Assembly (NCBI GenBank): GCA_024692925.1
Contig: JAILLX010000005.1
Location: 1-8,879 of the forward strand
Source of the DNA: a bacterium
Lineage (GTDB): Bacteria; Pseudomonadota; Alphaproteobacteria; Rs-D84; CACZYB01
Direction of reading: 5' to 3'
DNA: 8,879 nt
The translations under genes and the position numbers were made by a program. Shown in pieces: positions 1 to 5,520 of this stretch; position 1 is the first letter of the stretch, and each line of letters begins with the position of its first letter. The notes under the pieces are model-generated. The model was not told the DNA's origin. It did no database searches and saw only the letters and a list, made by a program, of their open reading frames with translations.

Positions 1-23
1 AAAAATTTCAACTAAAAAAGCAA

Positions 24-818
24 CTATCTATCCGAAGGAAATACTTCCAAATCATCACCAAGCAAGGATGTATCACCAACATTATCAAAAACATTTGCAT
101 GGCGACCAGTTGTTTCATCTTTCATATTAAGGGCATTAAGAAGTACATTATGAACCTTTCCTAATTCCCCCTCTTCTAAAATCGAAGAAATAAATCCATC
201 CAAATCATATTTTCCAACAATCCTTAAAAGTTTATCATATTTTTCTGAAAAAATTGAAATTATTCCAGCCAAAGATTCATCCCTTTTAAGCAAACGACGT
301 AAACTTTCATCAAAATGCGGAGTCGATTCTCTTTTATCCAATATAATTCTGCAAACGGAATAAAGCCTATTATCCCCAGTTTTTGAAAGAGCATCAAAAA
401 TAACAACATCTGATGCGATTCCCGCCTTTGCAATAATATTTGCAATAAATTGGCTCATATCATTTAAAATCATAGAAAGATTCGTAAAGAATTGATTAGT
501 AAAACCAAGTTTTCTTACTTCAATCAAAGATTTAGCTACTGTTTGAATACCTGACATTTCTGATCTTGAAATTTGTAAAAGACTCGCAATTATCTGTTTT
601 GTTTGGTTAATTGACACCACAACATACACAACCAAAGCAATCATTAAAAGGATAAGTATAGGTAAACCAATTGCGAATAAAATATACGACATATCACTTG
701 GTAAAACTTCTGCGACTCCCCCAATTCCGTAGCTTGAAAGGAAATAATGACTTCCCCAGATTCCCCAAAACACACATAAAAAACAAATAAATCCAATCAC
801 TGAATAAAGCACAGGCAT
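24..818 (-). CDS. Two-helix membrane protein of unknown function
   Basis: I do not recognise this 264-aa protein. It has two hydrophobic stretches, at about residues 4-22 and 45-69, which look like transmembrane helices. About 190 mostly hydrophilic, helix-prone residues follow, with no obvious catalytic motif. The first hydrophobic stretch has no signal-peptidase site and probably acts as an anchor. The long C-terminal part would be a soluble domain, on an undetermined side of the membrane. The ATG is supported by a Shine-Dalgarno sequence (AGGGGAG, 828-834) nine bases upstream, and an extended -10 promoter lies at 856-864. The gene is transcribed away from nrdD. No functional link to nucleotide reduction is visible, and the shared 248-bp intergenic region may simply be two back-to-back promoters. 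The reading frame is intact and ends in TAG. Confidence 0.8.
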   Translation of the reverse strand: MPVLYSVIGFICFLCVFWGIWGSHYFLSSYGIGGVAEVLPSDMSYILFAIGLPILILLMIALVVYVVVSINQTKQIIASLLQISRSEMSGIQTVAKSLIEVRKLGFTNQFFTNLSMILNDMSQFIANIIAKAGIASDVVIFDALSKTGDNRLYSVCRIILDKRESTPHFDESLRRLLKRDESLAGIISIFSEKYDKLLRIVGKYDLDGFISSILEEGELGKVHNVLLNALNMKDETTGRHANVFDNVGDTSLLGDDLEVFPSDR

Positions 819-855
819 CGCAGTTTTCTCCCCTTTTTATTATAAACTCGAAAAC

Positions 856-864
856 ATTATATCA
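856..864 (-). promoter_or_regulatory. Extended -10 promoter for the membrane protein
   Basis: On the minus strand this reads TGATATAAT, an exact extended -10 element (TGn plus TATAAT). No good -35 lies 17 bases upstream, as expected for an extended -10 promoter. Transcription would start near 849, about 31 bases before the ATG at 818. Another TATAAT and a TTGACT (906-911) occur further upstream, but their 21-base spacing is poor. Confidence 0.45.
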
Positions 865-930
865 CAAAAATTTCTTAAATTATAGAATTTTCTACACTTT
901 TCCTTAGTCAAGCAATTTATTTTCAAAAAA

Positions 931-946
931 ACACAAAATATAGTTT
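931..946 (+). promoter_or_regulatory. NrdR box 1 upstream of nrdD
   Basis: The 16-mer ACACAAAATATAGTTT matches the NrdR consensus acaCwAtATaTwGtgt at 14 of 16 positions. It is the distal member of a pair: its start lies 31 bp (about three helical turns) from the start of box 2, leaving a 15-bp spacer, which is the classic NrdR geometry. Its 3' end overlaps the first bases of the predicted -35 element. NrdR is the ATP/dATP-sensing repressor of ribonucleotide reductase genes; its own gene is not in this window. Confidence 0.85.
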
Positions 947-973
947 GCAATCATTTTAAAAACACTATATATT
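945..973 (+). promoter_or_regulatory. sigma70-like promoter of nrdD
   Basis: The -35 element is TTGCAA (945-950) and the -10 element is TATATT (968-973), separated by 17 bases. Transcription would start near 980, giving a leader of about 87 bases. The -35 touches NrdR box 1 and the -10 lies inside NrdR box 2, so a bound repressor would block RNA polymerase. Confidence 0.65.
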
Positions 974-977
974 GTAT
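962..977 (+). promoter_or_regulatory. NrdR box 2 upstream of nrdD
   Basis: ACACTATATATTGTAT matches the NrdR consensus at 15 of 16 positions and is nearly palindromic. It covers the predicted -10 element of nrdD. With box 1 it forms the paired, helically phased operator typical of bacterial ribonucleotide reductase promoters. Confidence 0.88.
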
Positions 978-1003
978 TTAGAGAAAAGAAGAGTAAAAAA
1001 ACA

Positions 1004-1041
1004 AACACTTAGCAAAGATTCTTCGATTCTTTATAAGTGTT
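1004..1041 (+). promoter_or_regulatory. Hairpin in the nrdD mRNA leader
   Basis: AACACTTA (1004-1011) pairs with TAAGTGTT (1034-1041), and AAAGA (1014-1018) pairs with TCTTT (1028-1032). This gives a 13-bp stem with a small GC/A internal loop and a nine-base apical loop. The stem ends 11 bases before the nrdD Shine-Dalgarno sequence. No U-run follows on the plus strand, so it is not an attenuator terminator as drawn. It could stabilise the mRNA, shape ribosome access or bind a factor. Its role is unknown. Confidence 0.5.
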
Positions 1042-1052
1042 ATATATAAAAA

Positions 1053-1060
1053 AGGGGAGG
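1053..1060 (+). promoter_or_regulatory. Ribosome binding site fixing the GTG start of nrdD
   Basis: AGGGGAGG lies six bases upstream of the GTG at 1067. The first in-frame ATG (residue 14, near 1106) has no comparable site, so the GTG is preferred as the start. Confidence 0.8.
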
Positions 1061-1066
1061 TAAAAA

Positions 1067-3121
1067 GTGGCTATTGATAACACAAATGATACAAATGTTG
1101 TATCTATGACACCAGTCAATAAACTTAATATAACAAAAATTGTGAAAAGAAATGGCGAAGTTGCCGATTTCGATATTGAAAAAATTTCAAATGCAATAAA
1201 ACTCGCTGGGGAAGCCACAACTCCATTTTCAGAAGAAGAACTTCTAAGATTAACAAACACAGTTGCAAAATTCTTAAATCATAAATATAGCGGTGAACAA
1301 GCTGTATTCATTGAAAAAATCCAAGATGTCATTGAGCAAGCCTTAATTGATTCTAATTATTATGAAACTGCAAAAGCATACATACTATATCGTGAAAAAC
1401 GTGCACAAAATCGTGAAGCTGAAAAAATAAAAATTGATGTTGAAAAATCTATCACAGAATACCTTGATCAACTTGATTGGCGTGTAAACGAAAATGCAAA
1501 TCAGGGTTATTCTTTGGGTGGAATGATTCTTAATATCTCTGGTAAAGTTGTTGCAAACTATTGGCTTTCATACATATATCCAAAGGAAATTGGTGAAGCA
1601 CACAGAAACGGCGACTTTCATATTCATGATTTAAGTATGCTTTCCGGATATTGTGCAGGTTGGTCACTTCGTGCATTATTAGAAGAAGGTTTCAACGGCG
1701 TTCCTGGACACATTGAGTCTATTGCCCCAAAACATTTATCATCAGCCGTTGGTCAAATGGTAAACTTTATGGGTACACTTCAAAATGAATGGGCTGGCGC
1801 ACAGGCTTTTTCATCAGTTGATACATATCTTGCACCATTTGTAAAACTTGATAATATGACTTATGAACAGGTAAAACAAAAGATTCAAGAACTTATTTAC
1901 AACCTTAACGTTCCAAGTCGTTGGGGAACACAAACTCCATTTACAAACTTCACATTCGATTGGGTATGCCCAAAGGATTTAGCACCACAACACCCAAAAA
2001 TTGGTGGTAAAGAAGTTGACTTCACCTATGGTGATTTACAAAAAGAAATGGATATGATTAACAAGGCATATATTGAAGTAATGACTGCTGGTGATGCAAA
2101 GGGTCGTCCATTCACATTCCCAATTCCAACATATAACATCACAAATGATTTTATTTGGGAAGGTGAAAATGCAGATTTACTTTTCGAAATGACTGCAAAA
2201 TATGGACTTCCATATTTCCAAAACTTTATGAACTCTGACTTAAAACCAACTGATGTTCGTTCAATGTGTTGTCGTCTTCGTCTTGATGTTCGTGAATTAT
2301 TAAAACGAGGAAACGGACTTTTTGGTTCTGCGGAACAAACTGGTTCTATCGGTGTTGTGACAATCAACTGTGCAAGATTGGGTTATAATTACAAGGGTAA
2401 TATCGAAGGTTTATATTACAAACTTGACCACTTAATGGAACTTGCAAAAACAAGTCTTGAAATCAAAAGAAAGACTATTCAAAAACTTATGGATGGTGGA
2501 CTTTACCCATACACAAAAAGATGGCTCGGATCACTTCGCAACCACTTTGCAACAATTGGTGTAAATGGTGTAAATGAAATGATTAGGAACTTCTCTAATG
2601 ATGAGTATGATATAACAGATCCACGTGGACATAAGATTGCATCTGATCTTCTTGAACATATCCGTGCAAAAATGGTTGAATTCCAAGAAGAAACCGGAAA
2701 CCTTTACAATCTAGAAGCAACTCCTGCCGAAGGAACAACTTACAGATTCGCAAAGGAAGATGCAAAGCATTTCAAGGATATTATTCAGGCTGGAACAAAG
2801 GATGCTCCTTACTATACTAACTCTACTCAAATTCCAGTTAGTTATACCGATGATCCATTCGAAGTTCTTGATATGCAAGATGATTTGCAAACAAAATATA
2901 CTGGTGGTACTGTTCTTCACTTATATATGGCAGAGCGTATTTCTGATATAAATAATTGTAAGAATATTATCAAAAGAGTATTTGAAAATTACCGAGTTCC
3001 ATACATAACAATAACTCCAACATTCTCAATTTGTCCAAAACATGGATATATTGCGGGTGAACATGAGTATTGTCCAATATGTGATGAGGAAATAATATCA
3101 AAATCTGAAAAAAAATTTTAG
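1067..3121 (+). CDS. nrdD: Anaerobic (class III) ribonucleoside-triphosphate reductase, catalytic subunit without glycyl radical domain
   Basis: This 684-aa subunit reduces ribonucleotides to deoxyribonucleotides without oxygen. An ATP-cone allosteric domain occupies about residues 22-112. The ten-stranded barrel follows, with HIHDLSMLSGYCAGW (C196), the MCCRL loop (C401/C402, one expected to carry the transient thiyl radical), LFGSAEQTGSIGVVTIN and LEATPAEGTTYRFAK. The C-terminus is a zinc ribbon with ligands C656, H659, C669 and C672. In most family members the glycyl radical loop (R-x-x-GY-x-RP) directly follows this ribbon in the same chain. Here the protein ends 12 residues after the last ligand, and the loop is in the next gene. 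Translation starts at GTG behind AGGGGAGG. The promoter has paired NrdR boxes, so repression by NrdR is expected. The activase gene nrdG is not in this window. C435 (VTINCARLGY) may bear on the reductant type, but I cannot assign that from sequence alone. Confidence 0.95.
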   Translation: MAIDNTNDTNVVSMTPVNKLNITKIVKRNGEVADFDIEKISNAIKLAGEATTPFSEEELLRLTNTVAKFLNHKYSGEQAVFIEKIQDVIEQALIDSNYYETAKAYILYREKRAQNREAEKIKIDVEKSITEYLDQLDWRVNENANQGYSLGGMILNISGKVVANYWLSYIYPKEIGEAHRNGDFHIHDLSMLSGYCAGWSLRALLEEGFNGVPGHIESIAPKHLSSAVGQMVNFMGTLQNEWAGAQAFSSVDTYLAPFVKLDNMTYEQVKQKIQELIYNLNVPSRWGTQTPFTNFTFDWVCPKDLAPQHPKIGGKEVDFTYGDLQKEMDMINKAYIEVMTAGDAKGRPFTFPIPTYNITNDFIWEGENADLLFEMTAKYGLPYFQNFMNSDLKPTDVRSMCCRLRLDVRELLKRGNGLFGSAEQTGSIGVVTINCARLGYNYKGNIEGLYYKLDHLMELAKTSLEIKRKTIQKLMDGGLYPYTKRWLGSLRNHFATIGVNGVNEMIRNFSNDEYDITDPRGHKIASDLLEHIRAKMVEFQEETGNLYNLEATPAEGTTYRFAKEDAKHFKDIIQAGTKDAPYYTNSTQIPVSYTDDPFEVLDMQDDLQTKYTGGTVLHLYMAERISDINNCKNIIKRVFENYRVPYITITPTFSICPKHGYIAGEHEYCPICDEEIISKSEKKF

Positions 3122-3128
3122 TTTTTGA

Positions 3129-3157
3129 TTGAACAGGAAAAGAAAAAAAGTTATAAT
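3129..3157 (+). promoter_or_regulatory. Internal promoter for the glycyl radical subunit
   Basis: The gap after nrdD contains TTGAAC (3129-3134), a 17-base spacer and a perfect TATAAT (3152-3157). Transcription would begin near 3164, right at the Shine-Dalgarno AAGGGAGG (3165-3172), leaving a leader of about 17 bases. No NrdR box lies in this gap. AT-rich gaps can produce a -10 by chance, but the full -35/17/-10 layout is good. Confidence 0.6.
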
Positions 3158-3180
3158 AAAAAACAAGGGAGGAAACAAAA

Positions 3181-3381
3181 ATGCAAACATTCGAAACTTT
3201 AGATAATTCACAAAGAACTAAATGTGAAATTTGGACTCGTGCTATGGGATATTGCCGTCCTGTATCAAATTTCAACAAAGGTAAAAAATCTGAATTCTAT
3301 GAAAGAAAATATTTCACAGAAGAAAAAGCAATTTCCTCTATGCAATCATTGTCATGCGATTGTGAGAAAAAAATTGCATAA
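3181..3381 (+). CDS. nrdD: Glycyl radical subunit of split class III ribonucleotide reductase
   Basis: This 66-aa protein matches the C-terminal glycyl radical loop that normally ends NrdD. The stretch KCEIWTRAMGYCRPVSNFNKGK (residues 14-35) corresponds to the family motif R-x-x-GY-x-RP-V-x-x-(W/F)-N-x-GK. G23 is the predicted radical glycine, and EF-x-x-RK (38-43) follows as in fused enzymes. A radical SAM activase (NrdG) would install the radical on G23, and the protein would then dock on the catalytic subunit upstream. A strong Shine-Dalgarno (AAGGGAGG, 3165-3172) lies eight bases before the ATG, and the frame differs from that of nrdD, so this is a real gene rather than readthrough. An acidic/cysteine tail (C59, C61) follows the motif. 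From memory, short NrdD-like proteins beside nrdD occur in other Alphaproteobacteria. An intrinsic terminator follows directly. Confidence 0.9.
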   Translation: MQTFETLDNSQRTKCEIWTRAMGYCRPVSNFNKGKKSEFYERKYFTEEKAISSMQSLSCDCEKKIA

Positions 3382-3401
3382 TTAAAAACTAAAATTTTAT
3401 T

Positions 3402-3428
3402 AACGCTCCGGATTCGGGGCGTTTTTTT
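3402..3428 (+). terminator. Intrinsic terminator of the nrdD locus
   Basis: AACGCTCC (3402-3409) pairs with GGGGCGTT (3416-3423) around a six-base loop, including one T-G wobble, and is followed by seven T (3422-3428). It is a strong GC-rich stem in an AT-rich setting and ends transcription of nrdD and the glycyl subunit. Confidence 0.9.
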
Positions 3429-3485
3429 ATTTACTTAAAACAAAAAATATGATATTCTGTAAAAAGTAAATAAAAGGAGTGAAAA

Positions 3486-4031
3486 ATGAATAAACATAGT
3501 TATACATATTCTGATATAAGAAATATATTGTCTGATATTGAAAGGGCATCCTCCTTACTCAGATCAAATATATTTGATGATGTAGATTGGACTATTCATA
3601 ACAGTAAAAAAGGTAAAAACAACGAATACCAAAAATTAGAATGGTATAATTTTGAATTCTTATATAAAATTTCTCATCAATTAACCGACAGTACAACCGA
3701 ATTTTTTGAAAATGCAAGAGATATAAATAAAAAGAATTCTGTACATATTGTTGATGAAAATACACTCCATAAACAAAAACAAGATAAAAAATTGCGTGAT
3801 GAAATATTAAAGGCAAGATGTCGTTTATTAAACGAAATGATTCGTGCAATTGATAGGAATAAAACCGCTGCACAACAACATATTCAATATTGTCGTTCTC
3901 TTGAAGAAGTTGAACGAAACAAAAGGAATATTCCTAACATAAACTATGAAATCTATACTCAAATTTCTGGACTTTATCCAGAAAGGCAGAAAAGTAAAGT
4001 GTTAGAAAAGATAAATACAAAAACATATTAA
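3486..4031 (+). CDS. Orphan soluble helical protein of unknown function
   Basis: This 181-aa protein is not recognisable. It has no signal peptide, membrane segment or metal-binding motif. It is rich in Lys, Glu, Asn and Gln, and residues 92-147 look like long charged helices (for example KQKQDKKLRDEILKARCRLLNEMIRAID). Residues 1-30 may form another helix, and residues 51-61 are aromatic-rich (LEWYNFEFLYK). A good Shine-Dalgarno (AAGGAG, ending at 3479) lies six bases before the ATG. It is a single-gene unit between two intrinsic terminators (3402-3428 and 4032-4066). Possible -10 elements are TATGAT (3448-3453) and TATTCT (3453-3458), both with weak -35 partners. Base composition matches its neighbours. 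Nothing links it to the reductase except adjacency. Confidence 0.8.
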   Translation: MNKHSYTYSDIRNILSDIERASSLLRSNIFDDVDWTIHNSKKGKNNEYQKLEWYNFEFLYKISHQLTDSTTEFFENARDINKKNSVHIVDENTLHKQKQDKKLRDEILKARCRLLNEMIRAIDRNKTAAQQHIQYCRSLEEVERNKRNIPNINYEIYTQISGLYPERQKSKVLEKINTKTY

Positions 4032-4066
4032 AAAAAAATGCCTTGGATTTAACCAAGGTATTTTTT
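4032..4066. terminator. Bidirectional intrinsic terminator
   Basis: The stem TGCCTTGG (4039-4046) pairs with CCAAGGTA (4053-4060) around a six-base ATTTAA loop. It is flanked by an A-run on the left and a T-run on the right, so it has a U-tail on either strand. It sits between the convergent orphan gene and rlmE, and its right side overlaps the rlmE stop codon. Confidence 0.85.
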
Positions 4067-4724
4067 ATCCCTTAAACCCCTGTGCCACAACATAAGTTTC
4101 AGCACTTTCTTTTCGTGAAGATTCTGGTTTAAAATGTTTCACAGTAGTAAACTTTTTTTTCATTTCCTGAAGTAAACTTGCCTCTGTTCCACCCTGACGA
4201 ACCTTTGCAACAAAGGCACCACCTTCACGCAAAACATCAATTGCAAAATAAAATCCTTGCTCAACCAATGCCATAATTTGTAAATGGTCAAGTGTCGCAT
4301 TGCCCGTTGTATTAGGGGCAATATCCGAAATCACAACATCCGCCTTTCCATTCAAAGCAGACATCAAAAACTCTTTTGCCTCATCTTTATTAAAATCTAT
4401 TTGCTTAAAATGAACACCATCAATAGGTTTCATATCCAAAATATCAATTGCAACGACATTACCTTTTCCAACACGTTTTACTGCAACATCACTCCATCCA
4501 CCCGGAGCCGAACCAATATCCACAACTTTTTTACCCATTTTAAATATATGAAATTTATCATCAATTTCCATAATTTTAAAGGTAGCACGAGAACGATACC
4601 CCATCTCATGAGCCTTTTTCACAAACGGATCATTAAGCTGTCTTTGAAGCCATTGTGTCGAAGATTTTTTTCTATACTTCGCAGTTTTAACTCTAACTTT
4701 TATTCTATTTGCAGTCGCAACCAT
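4065..4724 (-). CDS. rlmE: 23S rRNA (uridine-2552-2'-O)-methyltransferase RlmE
   Basis: RlmE (FtsJ/RrmJ family) uses S-adenosylmethionine to methylate the 2'-OH of U2552 in the A-loop of 23S rRNA, a late step in 50S assembly. At 219 aa it is about family length. The SAM-binding motif is DIGSAPGGWS (69-78). The catalytic tetrad K-D-K-E is complete: K50 (ATFKIME), D134 (VISDIAPN), K174 (FVAKVRQGG) and E209 (SAETYVVA), in register with E. coli K38, D124, K164 and E199. The basic N-terminus (residues 8-20) is about ten residues longer than in E. coli and probably contacts RNA. The ATG has AGAGG (4731-4735) six bases upstream, immediately after the 3' end of rnpB. It may therefore be expressed by readthrough of the rnpB transcript, since no separate promoter fits in the gap. 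Confidence 0.96.
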   Translation of the reverse strand: MVATANRIKVRVKTAKYRKKSSTQWLQRQLNDPFVKKAHEMGYRSRATFKIMEIDDKFHIFKMGKKVVDIGSAPGGWSDVAVKRVGKGNVVAIDILDMKPIDGVHFKQIDFNKDEAKEFLMSALNGKADVVISDIAPNTTGNATLDHLQIMALVEQGFYFAIDVLREGGAFVAKVRQGGTEASLLQEMKKKFTTVKHFKPESSRKESAETYVVAQGFKG

Positions 4725-4742
4725 AATATACCTCTAAAAAAA

Positions 4743-5030
4743 GTGGACAGTCTATAAGCCGGATTCTGTGGTCAGAGAACTATTCATCTTGAATGTACAT
4801 TACTGCACATTTCTATGCAACTTACCCGACGGCTCCCAAGAGTAATCAACGCCATCATATTTAGTCTTGCACCAGATAGAGATTGCCTCGTTTCACTCCC
4901 AACTAAATGGGCTCGTCTCTGTGGCTCTTATCCTCGGATTGCTCCGGATGGGCGTTACCCACTATCTTTCTCTTGCGGTGTCCGGACTTTCCTCTGTATA
5001 AGGATATACAGCAGTTCCCCGACTGTCCAC
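4743..5030 (-). ncRNA. rnpB: RNase P RNA (class A)
   Basis: This is the catalytic RNA of RNase P, which removes the 5' leader from pre-tRNAs. On the minus strand the 5' end GTGGACAGTC (5030-5021) pairs perfectly with GACTGTCCAC (4752-4743) to form P1. The conserved CR-I sequence GAGGAAAGTCCGGAC (4994-4980) and CR-V sequence ACAGAATCCGGCTTATAG (4769-4752) are intact and form the P4 core. A P3-like stem CTGTATA/TATACAG lies just before CR-I. The length of about 288 nt is slightly short for class A. Ends are set from P1 and may be off by a few bases. A run of seven T (4742-4736) follows P1. Open reading frames across this interval are chance. Confidence 0.96.
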
Positions 5031-5036
5031 ACATTG

Positions 5037-5065
5037 ATAATATATTTTTTTAGTTTAAAAATCAA
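5037..5065 (-). promoter_or_regulatory. sigma70-like promoter of rnpB
   Basis: On the minus strand the -35 is TTGATT (5065-5060) and the -10 is TATTAT (5042-5037), with a 17-base spacer. The predicted start is near 5030, exactly the 5' end of the P1 helix. Confidence 0.65.
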
Positions 5066-5087
5066 TAAGAATATGCTAAACTAAAAA
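5047..5087. repeat. 11-bp inverted repeat between divergent promoters
   Basis: TTTTTAGTTTA (5047-5057) is repeated in inverted orientation as TAAACTAAAAA (5077-5087) with a 19-bp spacer, so the arms start 30 bp apart. The left arm lies in the rnpB promoter spacer. The right arm covers the likely -10 and start region of the secreted-protein gene. It could be an operator or simply AT-rich coincidence. Confidence 0.5.
5054..5082 (+). promoter_or_regulatory. Possible promoter of a leaderless mRNA
   Basis: TTTAAA (5054-5059), a 17-base spacer and TAAACT (5077-5082) would place the transcription start at about 5089, the A of the ATG. An alternative -10, TATGCT (5072-5077), gives a leader of only about five bases. 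Both are partial matches to consensus. Confidence 0.35.
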
Positions 5088-5088
5088 T

Positions 5089-5514
5089 ATGAAAAAGTTA
5101 AATTTAATTTTGTTATTTTTATTATTTTCAACCAATGTTTTTGCATCCCCTGCTCGCTTTGGTGGTTTTTCATATAAAAGGGATGAACTTGGTCGTGTTG
5201 CTTTGGATGATGAAACACAAACATTTAACGAAGGTCCTATACAACTAGAAGAAGAACCTCAACAACCATATTATTTGGAAGAAGGTGAACTTCCTGTCCA
5301 ATCCCAAGATAGATATCAACTAATTTACACTATGGATGATGTATACAGGGAAATAGAAGAAAATCAAAAAAAATCATCAATAAACTATACACCACAAGAA
5401 AATAAATATACAACTCCACCTATATATTCCGAAAAATCCTTACGTGAAAAACAAAATTCTCCATCTGAGGAAGATGTTAGTGATGATGAAATAGAAGAAG
5501 AAGAGGAAGAATAA
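5089..5514 (+). CDS. Small secreted acidic protein of unknown function
   Basis: This 141-aa protein starts with a clear Sec signal peptide: MKK, a hydrophobic core (LNLILLFLLFSTNV) and a predicted cleavage after A19 (VFA|SPAR). There is no lipobox cysteine. The mature part of about 122 residues has no cysteines. It is rich in Glu, Gln, Pro and Tyr, looks disordered, and ends in a run of acidic residues (EEDVSDDEIEEEEEEE region, 127-141). No known domain is visible. It would be exported to the periplasm or beyond, and the acidic tail suggests binding of cations or basic partners, which is speculation. No Shine-Dalgarno precedes the ATG; the signal peptide at the N-terminus fixes the start, and the upstream promoter suggests a leaderless or nearly leaderless mRNA. 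The gene is divergent from rnpB and ends six bases from the convergent deaminase gene. Confidence 0.75.
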   Translation: MKKLNLILLFLLFSTNVFASPARFGGFSYKRDELGRVALDDETQTFNEGPIQLEEEPQQPYYLEEGELPVQSQDRYQLIYTMDDVYREIEENQKKSSINYTPQENKYTTPPIYSEKSLREKQNSPSEEDVSDDEIEEEEEE

Positions 5515-5520
5515 ACCTAA

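Noticed and set aside
3119..3181. Sequencing error or frameshift that artificially split nrdD
   Set aside because: The downstream frame has its own strong Shine-Dalgarno and ATG, the 59-bp gap does not encode NrdD-like residues in any frame, and both parts end or begin cleanly at domain borders.
4815..5084. Open reading frame across the RNase P RNA region
   Set aside because: The interval is explained by conserved class A RNase P RNA elements and a paired P1 helix; the frame has no ribosome binding site or protein similarity.
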